Assembly (NCBI GenBank): GCA_045106435.1
Contig: JBGCEN010000256.1
Location: forward strand, 1 to 11,361
Direction: 5' to 3'
Length of the DNA: 11,361 nucleotides
Origin: JBCCIM01 sp045106435
GTDB lineage: Bacteria > Bacteroidota > Rhodothermia > Rhodothermales > JAHQVL01
Part shown: positions 1 through 7,178 of the stretch, piece by piece
Layout: each line of letters starts with the position of its first letter
Position numbering within the stretch: position 1 is the first letter of the stretch
Notes under the pieces: model-generated
What the model saw: the letters and a program-made list of their open reading frames with translations, nothing else
Told to the model about the DNA's origin: nothing
Databases searched by the model: none
Program-made: the position numbers and the translations under genes

Positions 1-1152
1 CTGTCTTGCCATCTGCATAATACGCCCACCTACGGCATCCCAGGTATGGGATTGTAGAATTGCCTTGCGTGCAGTGCGTCCAAGTTGTCCAACCAGGCGC
101 CGGTCTTTATAAAGCGTTAAAAGACACTTTCCCAGTTCACCTGTATTACCTGGCGCGTAAAGCAGACCCGTTTCTCCATGGGCCACCAGTTCGCCCAACT
201 GCCCAATATTGCTTCCCACAAAAGCAATCCCCGAGGCCATATACTCAAAGGCTTTTAATGGGGAGAAATAGCAATTCTCCATGATCGGATAAGGGGCCAC
301 GCCCACATCCATGGAAGCAATGAGTCCTGGCACATCTGCAGGATGTACAGCACCGGTAAATTGGGTCGCAAGTGTAAGGCCATGGGCAGCCAGACGTGCA
401 TCAATCATCTCACGCTCTGGACCATCGCCTACGATGAGGAGCCGGCTGTTGGGTGCTTGTTTATGAAGCATGGCAAACGCTTCAACAAGGTCCAGTACAC
501 CGTGCCACGGCTTCAACGTACCTACAAACCCGACAGTAAACGCGTCTTCAGCAGAGGGCATACTGGGGAATACTTCAGGAGAAAACCGGTTGGGATCTAC
601 GCCATTCGGAATAACGTGTATTTTGCCTGCTGACTCTGGAAATCCTCCCAGATACTCCCCAACTGCTGCCGAAACAGCGATCAGGGCTGTAGCAGCAGAT
701 GTGACACGGTTTACGACCCTGCATGCTTCCTCTTCATGAACGAGCATTCGGTGCTGCAACTGCTCTTCGATGAGCGGGGCATTCACCTCCAGAATACCGG
801 GAAGGTCTTTATCGCGGGCGTATTCCATGCCGGCGTACCCCCAAAGTGAGTAGCGCTCATAGACCGCATCAAAAGGGCCTTCTTTTTCCAGCAGTCTTTG
901 TAAAATTTGATTGGCTGCCAATGCGCTCTGCTCTCTTGCAGCTACAGTGACTTTCGAAAGCTTGGGTAATCTGATGCACTTTATATCGGCAAGATCAGCC
1001 GGCGCATCGCCACCAATCCGCTGTGCAAACAGCGTAATTTGTGCCCCCTGAGCCCGTAATGCACGCATCCCTTCCTGCACGTGTACAGAACATCCCTTTG
1101 TACCATAAACCGGTACGCCCGGATCAGAACATATATAGGCAATTCTTTTCAT
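1..1152 (-). CDS. GT4-family glycosyltransferase, 3' end cut by window edge
   Basis: Reading from an ATG at 1152 gives 384 codons with no stop before the left edge, so the C-terminus is missing. It is a GT-B retaining glycosyltransferase of the GT4 type. The N-terminal acceptor domain opens with MKRIAYICSD and a Gly-containing loop (YGTKGCSVHVQEG, about residues 16-28). The linker has IPNGVDPNRF (about 181-190). The donor domain has VGFVGTLKPWHG (about 207-218), LIVGDGPE (about 239-246) and the nucleotide-sugar site FSPLKAFEYMASG (about 296-308). The second Glu of the E-x7-E motif is E303, and the first position is Tyr (Y295), as in other 'YFSPLK.FEYM' enzymes. Its ATG shares one base with the stop of the preceding gene (TAATG), implying translational coupling. 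A role in exopolysaccharide or glycan assembly in the cytoplasm is inferred; the sugar is unknown. No strong ribosome binding site is seen; an AGAGG lies 13 nt before the start. Confidence 0.9.
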   Translation of the reverse strand, partial: MKRIAYICSDPGVPVYGTKGCSVHVQEGMRALRAQGAQITLFAQRIGGDAPADLADIKCIRLPKLSKVTVAAREQSALAANQILQRLLEKEGPFDAVYERYSLWGYAGMEYARDKDLPGILEVNAPLIEEQLQHRMLVHEEEACRVVNRVTSAATALIAVSAAVGEYLGGFPESAGKIHVIPNGVDPNRFSPEVFPSMPSAEDAFTVGFVGTLKPWHGVLDLVEAFAMLHKQAPNSRLLIVGDGPEREMIDARLAAHGLTLATQFTGAVHPADVPGLIASMDVGVAPYPIMENCYFSPLKAFEYMASGIAFVGSNIGQLGELVAHGETGLLYAPGNTGELGKCLLTLYKDRRLVGQLGRTARKAILQSHTWDAVGGRIMQMARQ

Positions 1153-2414
1153 TACGCGTTTTGAGCCTCTTGCTCCATTGTAATTTCGTGGGAAGGCAGT
1201 GTATCGCCCGCAAACAGACGGGGTGTAAAATGTTTTCTGATTCGCTCTGCATTCCGATGAATATCAAATTGCATTTCGATGAGTTGACGGGCTTTTTCAG
1301 CCAATCGAACGCGAAGCGAGCCATGATTTATCAGGCGCTCAATCGCATCAGCGAGCGCCATTGCGTCTTCTTGCGGCACGAGCAGGCCCGTTTCTTCATC
1401 GTGCAGAATCTCAGGAATACCCGTAACATCAGTGGAAATGCAAGGCGTGCCAAGCGCCATGGATTCAAGCAATACCGTGGGGAGTCCATCCCGATTGCCA
1501 TCTTTGCCAATCACACAGGGTGCTGCAAAAACTGCGGCGTTTTGCAGTAATCCGGCAATTTCACTTTGGGGTCTTGGCCCAACCAGTTCGATGCAATGAG
1601 ACAGCGCTACTTCCTTGATCTGCTCATTCAACTGGTCGTATAACATCCCTTCCCCAATAATCTGGCACTTAAAAGCGATACCACGATCCGCAAGTATATC
1701 ACATGCATCAATCAAGCAACTGAATCCTTTTTTCTCTACAAGCCGGCCCACAGCCACAATACACGGAGGCCGCTCACTGGGCGCTTTATACTGAAAACGA
1801 TCCAGCTCAATGCCATTGAATATGCGGACGACACGCTGCGCAGCAGGGCCATATTTTTCCTGCAGATATTCAACATTAAAGTCGCTTACCGTAATGGTCG
1901 AAGATGCGTCTTGAAGCTTCTTGCGCAAATCAGCTTCCACAACACTCTCGTGGAAAATATCCTTCGCATGCGCCGTAAAGGTGTACGTTATGCCGGCAAG
2001 CGCTGCAGCCATCCGCGCAACAGTTGCTGCTGATGTTGCAAAATGCGCGTGCAAGTGATTAATGCCCTTTTCCTTCACTGCCGTCGCAAGTTGCAATGCC
2101 TGATAGACGGTGCCTACCTGTTCATCGTCGAACGAAAGCATCTCCGTCTGGCACGAAGGCATATGCTCATTTGCGCCTCGTAGTGCTTCCCACAGGTCCG
2201 ACATTTTGCCTTTATCCCGCAGATAAGTAACCTCGGCTCTTACCCGGGCGATGGCCGGCTGAAAGTGTGTATCCACCGGCGGACGCAAGGCAAAGATATC
2301 CAGGTCCAGGCCGGCCTTTTCATGTGCCAGAATTTCGTTTACGATAAACGTTTCGGAAAAACGAGGATATCGTTTTACCACATATCCTACGCGGAGTGTA
2401 TCAGTTAATGGCAT
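1152..2414 (-). CDS. GT4 glycosyltransferase, WcaL/colanic-acid-type
   Basis: A 420-residue GT-B glycosyltransferase. It begins with the fold's first strand and the signature VVKRYPRFSETFIVNE (about residues 12-27), typical of the WcaL-like branch of GT4. Other landmarks are HLHAHFA (120-126), FTAHAKDIF (146-154), FNGIELDRF (199-207), GRLVEKKGF (223-231) and the donor site DGNRDGLPTVLLESMALG (305-322). In that site D309-x7-E317 replaces the usual E-x7-E. The open frame extends upstream to a TTG at 2516, but the ATG at 2414 is chosen because homologous folds start just before LRVGYVVKRYP and the extra residues look like the antisense-free tail of the previous gene read in another frame. This start overlaps the end of the preceding glycosyltransferase by 14 nt, and the stop overlaps the next ATG by 1 nt, so the three genes form a coupled operon. 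It probably adds a sugar to a lipid-linked or surface glycan; the substrate cannot be read from sequence. Confidence 0.88.
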   Translation of the reverse strand: MPLTDTLRVGYVVKRYPRFSETFIVNEILAHEKAGLDLDIFALRPPVDTHFQPAIARVRAEVTYLRDKGKMSDLWEALRGANEHMPSCQTEMLSFDDEQVGTVYQALQLATAVKEKGINHLHAHFATSAATVARMAAALAGITYTFTAHAKDIFHESVVEADLRKKLQDASSTITVSDFNVEYLQEKYGPAAQRVVRIFNGIELDRFQYKAPSERPPCIVAVGRLVEKKGFSCLIDACDILADRGIAFKCQIIGEGMLYDQLNEQIKEVALSHCIELVGPRPQSEIAGLLQNAAVFAAPCVIGKDGNRDGLPTVLLESMALGTPCISTDVTGIPEILHDEETGLLVPQEDAMALADAIERLINHGSLRVRLAEKARQLIEMQFDIHRNAERIRKHFTPRLFAGDTLPSHEITMEQEAQNA

Positions 2415-3771
2415 GATGTTTCTGGATGGCTGGTTTTTTTGTATTTGAATTTTTTGTCTTCCGCACATTACTTTCTCCACGGATGCTTTCTGAATCTTCG
2501 CTTTTGGATCTCGCAAAATCCTGTTTTCTTACAGATGCTGTTCTTTCTGAAACAAGGCTCCGTACCAGTTCCGGAATCCGTTTCAAGCCATCCATGTCTA
2601 TGATCTCGCTGGCCTTGATTTTCTTGACAGGCGCACTAAACCAGTCGCTGATGGAGCCAGCAGACAGCTCATCTGGATGCAGATAATCGAGTAAGCCCAA
2701 CTTTTGCATCGCGTCACTCCGTATCCACTGCTCAGCCCTTGGATACACACGAGGCACAATCAATGCGCGAGCACCGATGCCGAGGAGTTCCAGCGTTGTG
2801 TTGTATCCGCCCATAGCTACAATCCGCTTAGCTGCGGTGTAAACATGGAGGGGTTCAGGCAAGAAGGTCACCAGCGTAAGGTGATCTTTTGTATCGACGA
2901 GTTCTTGCAAACGCGCCGCGGATGCCGGCGGCATATGTGGACCGGTTACAATCAAACCGTTAACGCCGGCAGGGAAGGAAGCATTTGCAAAGGCCTCTGA
3001 CACCTCCATACCATCTTGTCCCCCACCCACGGCGCACAGGTAAAACTGATCGCCAAGTAGATCCAGCAAAGCATTGTCCTGTGCGTCCGGGTTCGCCTTT
3101 TCTAATCTGACAGACGGGTTGAGATAACCCACGTACGTCATTCTTCGCGAGATATCATCGGACAAGCTATAGGCTGAAGCCAGATCGTGAACGACTGTGT
3201 CTCCATAGACCCATATGCTGTCGTAGTATTTTTCGATGGTTTCTGTATTCCGGCTGCCGGCCCATTCGGCCTTGGTAATCTCGGGACTGTCCAGTATATC
3301 CCGCAGGCCCAATACACAATGTGCTTTGGTATGCTGAGCCAGATACGCCAGGGTTTCATCAAGTTCACCCATCGTTCCCCGGGGTACTTTATCTACGATA
3401 AATACATCTGGATTAAATGCTTCGATCGAAGTCTTTATGATGCAGGACCGAAGATGAATCAGATCAGAGATGTCTATATCCAGCGAACGCGCAGCGTATA
3501 CTTCATTTGCTTTTTTATAAAGAGAAGGAAGAGAGACCGCGTCAACGCGTTCAGGGAATTGAAAAGAGGATACTTCACGGGCTCCCGTAACCAACAAGAT
3601 ACTTGCGCTGGGAAATTGCTCTGCAAGGGTCTGCGCAATCAGTAGATTACGGCGCATATGTCCCAGTCCACAGGTATCATGTGAATAGAGTGCAATGCGC
3701 AATGGCCGATTACCAGAACGGTGGTTTTCGAAAGGTGGTAAATGATTATCCGTGTTGCGGCTCAAGTTCAT
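2401..3771 (-). CDS. Predicted glycosyltransferase of the COG4671 (MurG-like) type
   Basis: About 456 residues from the ATG at 3771; an in-frame TTG at 3780 would add three residues, and neither start has a good ribosome site. The N-terminal motif LRIALYSHDTCGLGHMRRN (about residues 24-42) carries the G-x-GH-x-R loop of this MurG-like GT-B family. The donor half has AVGGGQDG (about 247-254), LIVTGPHMPP (about 273-282) and AMGGYNTTLELLG (about 319-331), the usual nucleotide-sugar pocket, followed by IVPRVYPRAEQ. The last 45 or so residues are charged and low in complexity (many K, R, S, E), look disordered, and contain the overlap with the next gene. It is the first gene of the three-glycosyltransferase operon, behind a roughly 290-base gap holding a sigma-54-like element. 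COG4671 members often sit beside GT4 enzymes in glycan clusters; the donor and acceptor are not known here. Confidence 0.85.
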   Translation of the reverse strand: MNLSRNTDNHLPPFENHRSGNRPLRIALYSHDTCGLGHMRRNLLIAQTLAEQFPSASILLVTGAREVSSFQFPERVDAVSLPSLYKKANEVYAARSLDIDISDLIHLRSCIIKTSIEAFNPDVFIVDKVPRGTMGELDETLAYLAQHTKAHCVLGLRDILDSPEITKAEWAGSRNTETIEKYYDSIWVYGDTVVHDLASAYSLSDDISRRMTYVGYLNPSVRLEKANPDAQDNALLDLLGDQFYLCAVGGGQDGMEVSEAFANASFPAGVNGLIVTGPHMPPASAARLQELVDTKDHLTLVTFLPEPLHVYTAAKRIVAMGGYNTTLELLGIGARALIVPRVYPRAEQWIRSDAMQKLGLLDYLHPDELSAGSISDWFSAPVKKIKASEIIDMDGLKRIPELVRSLVSERTASVRKQDFARSKSEDSESIRGESNVRKTKNSNTKKPAIQKHHAIN

Positions 3772-3851
3772 TTTCAGCAAGGGTACTTTCTTTCGGCAAG
3801 TCCTGAAACCGATTAAGAAACAGTGATCAAATTCTTATTGAAGAGTAACCT

Positions 3852-3869
3852 GTTCGAAAGAAGTGCCAA
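3852..3869 (-). promoter_or_regulatory. Candidate sigma-54-like -24/-12 promoter of the glycosyltransferase operon
   Basis: Read on the minus strand, the element is TTGGCACTTCTTTCGAAC. The -24 half matches the sigma-54 consensus TTGGCAC exactly. The spacing GG-N10-G is right, but the -12 half is TCGAA instead of TTGCA, so the nearly invariant C is missing. A start site about 12 nt downstream would be near 3843, giving a leader of about 70 nt to the ATG at 3771. The same pattern, with the same AT-rich lead-in, occurs before the kelch gene. The alternative is a sigma-70 -35 box (TTGGCA), with only a poor TACTCT as -10 at 16 nt. Confidence 0.33.
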
Positions 3870-4019
3870 AAATTCGGACACGGTAATAAAACGAAAACTA
3901 CAGACGGGTCAAGGGGACAAAAAACGGCCAATGAACGCTCTGAAGGGACATTTTAGCGTGGATACAAATCAGAAATGATTCCAACAAGTGATACAGATCA
4001 GTGTTAGGAAACCACGCTA

Positions 4020-4060
4020 TACTGTCGAATATTTCAACACTATCTAAAAGATCGACAATA
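4020..4060 (-). terminator. Possible 3' hairpin after the DUF5683-like gene
   Basis: Two 9-base arms, TATTGTCGA and TCGACAGTA on the minus strand, can pair with one G-U pair. They begin two bases after the TAG stop at 4063. The 23-nt loop contains a smaller ATCT-TTT-AGAT hairpin. No U-tract follows, so it is not a textbook intrinsic terminator. It may instead protect the 3' end, or its TGTCGA/TCGACA arms may be a binding site for a Fis-type activator, since it lies about 180-215 bp upstream of the predicted glycosyltransferase start site. Confidence 0.27.
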
Positions 4061-4062
4061 CG

Positions 4063-4887
4063 CTAGAAGCGCCAACGAAGAGAGATTTGCGTGGCAGATG
4101 GGAGAGGAGAAACAGAGAGTTGCAACGGGGCATCCTGAGCCAAAGTGACCGAATCTGGCCGGCCCCGAAGCATGGCATCGACGTAGCTATATACCCATAT
4201 GCCAGCGGCTCCTGCCAACAAGCTGTTGCGCACTTTGTGCCATGTACTAAAAGCGCCAAATCGATCCTGCGTCTCCGCCTGTGTTGTTGACGCCCGGTAA
4301 TAATCCCGTGTCTGATTTCTACGGATATGAGCCACCAAAGCCCCACCCGCAGTTGTGGCCCAAAGGCCGGTCATGATCACGCCTTTCTTTTGTTCTCCCT
4401 TGTACAATTGCCCCCAGCCAGGGACAAGCATAGAACGCATTGCAGCGCCGGCTCTCAGGTCCCGCAGAACGACATACCGTACCTCTGTAGGCTCCAAAGG
4501 CTGCGCTGATGCTTTTTGTTGATTCTCTTTAAGCTTGCCAAAAACGGTAAACAATTGAGGCGGTGTTACCAGCGGATCAAGGTCAAGAGTGGGCGTTAAT
4601 TGAATGGCCTGACTTAACTGCGCTTCTGATTCAGTCAGATCATTGCGCGCATACAGAATTAAGGCATAGAAGACATGAATTTCACTCAGTTCTGCCGGCG
4701 AAAAACGTTCATAAGTCTCTAACGCGGCGACTACACGGGCTTCTGCTACCGGAAAATCCAAACGCTCATAGGCGTTTCGAATATCACCAAGCACCTTGGC
4801 ATTATCAATTTGCGCCCATGCAGAAGCCTTGGGATAAAATGCACCCATCAATAATCCAATCAAGACAAATTGCAGAACACGGTGCAT
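4063..4887 (-). CDS. Secreted/membrane protein with a DUF5683-like domain
   Basis: 274 residues with a clear signal peptide (MHRVLQFVLIGLLMGAFYP..ASAWA, cleavage near residue 25). Residues 30-100 are helical and TPR-like: paired helices with A/Y/L spacing, ending in SEAQLSQAIQLTPTLDLDP. This resembles the small modules found before envelope domains in Bacteroidota. The segment AAMRSMLVPGWGQLYKGEQKKG (about 148-169) is the hallmark of DUF5683-like proteins, followed by hydrophobic stretches at about 170-188 and 222-240 that could be membrane spans. The C-terminus ends in alternating strand-like residues and a final aromatic (LRWRF). It starts 3 nt after the stop of the kelch gene (TGA-TCT-ATG) with no ribosome site, so it is co-transcribed and probably coupled. 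Its function is unknown. Being the partner of a T9SS-type client suggests an envelope role, which is inference. Confidence 0.72.
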   Translation of the reverse strand: MHRVLQFVLIGLLMGAFYPKASAWAQIDNAKVLGDIRNAYERLDFPVAEARVVAALETYERFSPAELSEIHVFYALILYARNDLTESEAQLSQAIQLTPTLDLDPLVTPPQLFTVFGKLKENQQKASAQPLEPTEVRYVVLRDLRAGAAMRSMLVPGWGQLYKGEQKKGVIMTGLWATTAGGALVAHIRRNQTRDYYRASTTQAETQDRFGAFSTWHKVRNSLLAGAAGIWVYSYVDAMLRGRPDSVTLAQDAPLQLSVSPLPSATQISLRWRF

Positions 4888-4890
4888 AGA

Positions 4891-7071
4891 TCATCGAACA
4901 AGCATAATGAGGCGGGTCTGCTGTACTATTCCCTGCGGTGCTGTTCCCAGTTGTTCAGTTCCCAGTTGTTCAGTTCCCAGTTGCGCTGTTCCCAGTTGCG
5001 CTGTTCCCAGTTGTAGCCTGACCACATAGGAACCGCTCGCGACTTGCACGCCGGCAGCATCTCTTCCATCCCACTGGACACTGTGTTCGCCGATACCCGC
5101 AAAACCTGTATCCAGCGCTATCACCTGGCGCCCCTGGAGGTCAAATATCTCCAACTGAACAGAAGCCGCCGGCGAATTTAACGCAAACACAATGGTTGTA
5201 GATACACTGAATGGATTCGGGTAATTAGGATGCAATGCAAACAGCTGTTCAGGTAACTCCGCTTCAGATCCTGTATCAATTGCCGTCTGAAAATCAAATG
5301 ATGCAGACCATATTGTACTGCCTGCAGCATTCGCTCCTCGAACGCGCCAGTAGTACATTTGATTAACATCGAGTCCCTGTAATTCAAACATTGCTTCTAT
5401 GAGTCCAGCTTCATCAACAACAAGGCTGGTAAACGCTGCGTCGAGCGATACTTCCAGATCATAGGTAGACGCGCCCGGCACTTCCCACGATAAAGTCAAC
5501 GTTTGCGCAAGATCTTTTGCCCCATCTGCCGGCGCGATCAGCATGACTTCAGTGGGTGCGCCCTCAACAACTGTAATCGTAAAGTTTTGCTCTATCGATT
5601 CGACCCCATCGTTCGCAGCAATTACAAGCGCATGATCCCCTAAATCATTCTCTGTGGGCATGCCTTGTAAAAGTGCTTCGCCATTCTGCATATCCGTAAG
5701 ACTCAACCATGCAGGGATCTCGACGCCTTCAAAGACAAGCGCATCGTTGTCAATGTCTGAGGCAGCAAGGGTGTAGGTGTACAATGTATTTTGGGCAGCA
5801 CCAGTTACGGGCGAACTGTCAAAAGCCGGCGGATCATTAACTGGTTGGATCGTAACGTTTACGGTTGCCTGGGCTGTACCACCGGTTTCGTTAAGCGCTG
5901 TATAGGTAAACTGATCATTCCCAAAGAAATCAGCCGTGGGCTTGTAGTTGAATGTGTTTGTGTTGATTTGCGTTGCAACACCATGCTGGGGTTGAGAAAA
6001 ACTGGAGATGGTCAACGAACCGCCGGCTGGATCGATGTCATTCACCAGCACATTGATGGACATATCCGTATCCTCTGCAGTGATGAGCAGATCATCCGTC
6101 GGATTAGGGACCACGCTGGTGGCATAAACCTCCACGGTATTTAAGATGGCCCCACTGTTACTATTGCCACCAAACACAAAGATTTTATCATCAAAAGAAA
6201 TGGCTGCAAAGCGCTCTCTTTCTGTTTGCATGCCAGGGGCTTGCTCCCACCGATTTTCATCTGGGAAAAAACGATCAACATTATTCACAACCTGATTGTT
6301 ACTGCGCCGGCCGCCCATCACATAGATTGATTCATCCAGAACAACTGCAGACAGCCCCCCACGTCCCGGAACAAGCGAAGCAAGATTCTCTGTACCATCC
6401 TCCTCGTCATAACCTTGCACCAGTCCCATCGGGCCAAAAGATGAAAACCCGCCAATCGAGTACGCATAATCGTCTATTGTAACGGAAGCAAACAAAGCCC
6501 TCGGTACATCCAGTGTCCAGTCACTGGAGTACTCCCACTTCTCTTCGCCCATGTCTAATAATTCGACACTGTCTAAAATATTAGCACTGCCATTTGAACC
6601 ACCCATAACATAGAGTTCATCGTTCAGCACCACAGCTGCCAAACCTTCCCGTTCATCATTCAAATTATCGAAAGAATTCCAGTCATTTTCAGCCGGTACA
6701 AACACCTCAACTTTCTTTGTTGAATTCCCTTCATTGTCGTGTCCGCCCATCAAATAGATATTCCCCTGATATGCAACAGCTGCTGCATTATATCTGGGCT
6801 CCCTTAAATTTGGCGCATTTTGCCAGCTATTGGTCGTTGGGTTATATTTTTCGACAACATCAAGTACTCTGCCTTGCGCATCCAATCCACCCATAACATA
6901 GATCTCTCCATTGAGCACAACAGCTGATACGCCAGTCCTTGCCGTAGGCATGGGCGCTTTGATTTGCCAGGTACGCGGGTCATCTGCTTTCGCAATTTGC
7001 GTTATGCCAAACAGCAAAAGAACCGCTGGTAAGAGGGAGAGACTCCGTATGTATTTGGTGATATTTTTCAC
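4891..7071 (-). CDS. Secreted six-bladed kelch protein with Ig/FN3-like modules and C-terminal sorting domain
   Basis: About 726 residues from GTG at 7071; a TTG two codons earlier (7077) is the alternative. A signal peptide (about 1-29, hydrophobic LLPAVLLLFGI, cleavage near AKA-DD) precedes six kelch repeats. Their hallmark strands YVMGG, YLMGG, YVMGG, YSIGG, YVMGG and FVFGG fall about every 48 residues between 58 and 302, enough for one complete six-bladed beta-propeller. Then come a cadherin/Big_9-like module (about 323-410, VLVNDIDPAGGSLTI), a cadherin-like Ig module starting at VNDPPAF (about 411-503), an FN3-like module (about 508-596, YYWRVRGANAAG) and a terminal domain with HPNYPNPFS and a FlgD-like strand pattern (about 610-726). 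Such tails direct secretion and surface anchoring by T9SS in Bacteroidota. The tail is interrupted by a QLGTA/QLGTE repeat. It is the first gene of a two-gene operon and is probably a cell-surface binding or adhesin-like protein; the ligand is unknown. Confidence 0.86.
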   Translation of the reverse strand: MKNITKYIRSLSLLPAVLLLFGITQIAKADDPRTWQIKAPMPTARTGVSAVVLNGEIYVMGGLDAQGRVLDVVEKYNPTTNSWQNAPNLREPRYNAAAVAYQGNIYLMGGHDNEGNSTKKVEVFVPAENDWNSFDNLNDEREGLAAVVLNDELYVMGGSNGSANILDSVELLDMGEEKWEYSSDWTLDVPRALFASVTIDDYAYSIGGFSSFGPMGLVQGYDEEDGTENLASLVPGRGGLSAVVLDESIYVMGGRRSNNQVVNNVDRFFPDENRWEQAPGMQTERERFAAISFDDKIFVFGGNSNSGAILNTVEVYATSVVPNPTDDLLITAEDTDMSINVLVNDIDPAGGSLTISSFSQPQHGVATQINTNTFNYKPTADFFGNDQFTYTALNETGGTAQATVNVTIQPVNDPPAFDSSPVTGAAQNTLYTYTLAASDIDNDALVFEGVEIPAWLSLTDMQNGEALLQGMPTENDLGDHALVIAANDGVESIEQNFTITVVEGAPTEVMLIAPADGAKDLAQTLTLSWEVPGASTYDLEVSLDAAFTSLVVDEAGLIEAMFELQGLDVNQMYYWRVRGANAAGSTIWSASFDFQTAIDTGSEAELPEQLFALHPNYPNPFSVSTTIVFALNSPAASVQLEIFDLQGRQVIALDTGFAGIGEHSVQWDGRDAAGVQVASGSYVVRLQLGTAQLGTAQLGTEQLGTEQLGTAPQGIVQQTRLIMLVR
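4931..5013 (-). repeat. 15-bp coding minisatellite (QLGTA/QLGTE)
   Basis: On the plus strand the units are CCCAGTTGTTCAGTT (4946-4960, 4961-4975) and CCCAGTTGCGCTGTT (4976-4990, 4991-5005). There is a partial copy at 5006-5013 and a diverged one at 4931-4945. The neighbouring copies are identical in pairs, which points to recent duplication. Being a multiple of 3, the array keeps frame and encodes (QLGTA)2(QLGTE)2-QLGTA followed by a worn PQGIV. Confidence 0.93.
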
Positions 7072-7128
7072 AAACAACTGTCTTTTCTTTGGTCACTTGG
7101 TGGCGTGAAACCGGGGTAGCTGAACATA

Positions 7129-7146
7129 TTACAAGGGATGTACCAA
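7129..7146 (-). promoter_or_regulatory. Candidate sigma-54-like -24/-12 promoter of the kelch operon
   Basis: On the minus strand the element is TTGGTACATCCCTTGTAA. Against the consensus TTGGCACg-N4-TTGCw it has one C-to-T change at -24 and GT instead of GC at -12; the GG-N10-G spacing is exact. A start site about 12 nt further on, near 7119, gives a leader of about 45 nt to the GTG or TTG start. The gene for a sigma-54 activator lies two genes upstream. The missing -12 C keeps the confidence moderate. No good sigma-70 pair was seen: TAATAT at 7126-7131 has no -35 box at 17 nt. Confidence 0.42.
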
Positions 7147-7149
7147 AAT

Positions 7150-7173
7150 TGGGTTCGGGAGGCTGTAGACCCA
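7150..7173 (-). terminator. Weak hairpin after the kinase gene
   Basis: Minus strand TGGGT and ACCCA arms enclose a 14-nt loop and are followed by AATTTTGG. It begins about 5 nt after the TAG stop of the kinase gene. The stem is only 5 bp and the T-tract is short, so termination would be partial at best. The T-tract is shared with the candidate promoter just downstream. Confidence 0.25.
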
Positions 7174-7178
7174 TACTT

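Larger units (their letters stand above)
3772..4062. other. Intergenic region upstream of the glycosyltransferase operon
   Basis: No credible gene lies here on either strand. On the minus strand it must carry the end of the kelch/DUF5683 transcript and the promoter of the glycosyltransferase operon. Visible elements are a hairpin directly after the DUF5683-like stop (4020-4060), an 8-bp inverted repeat TAGCGTGG/CCACGCTA (3954-3961 and 4012-4019), and a sigma-54-like -24/-12 element (3852-3869). Base composition is more AT-rich than the flanking genes. No clear Bacteroidetes-type TAnnTTTG box was found at a fitting distance from a -33 TTG. Confidence 0.6.

Noticed and set aside
1041..1550. A 169-codon plus-strand open frame across the GT4/GT4 junction.
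   Set aside because: It is antisense to two genes with clear GT4 motifs and its translation shows no fold-like pattern.
2434..2440. An A-AAA-AAA slippery heptamer, in phase for -1 frameshifting, at the end of the COG4671-type gene.
   Set aside because: The downstream GT4 frame is +1 relative to this gene, so a -1 shift would not fuse them; it would give a nine-residue alternative tail. The A7 run lies in a lysine-rich tail where such runs are common.
2415..2516. N-terminal extension of the WcaL-like GT4 to a TTG at 2516.
   Set aside because: The extra 34 residues would overlap the previous gene by 116 nt, are basic and low in complexity, and precede the normal fold start.
3187..3645. A 152-codon plus-strand open frame opposite the COG4671-type gene.
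   Set aside because: Same reason: antisense shadow with odd composition and no homology-like motif.
3954..4019. The TAGCGTGG/CCACGCTA pair as a terminator or insertion-element end.
   Set aside because: The arms are 50 bp apart with no T-tract, no flanking direct repeat and no transposase; chance expectation is about 0.6 in this gap.
7126..7131. TAATAT as a sigma-70 -10 box for the kelch gene.
   Set aside because: No -35-like hexamer at 16-18 nt; the sequence overlaps the sigma-54-like -12 region, which fits better.
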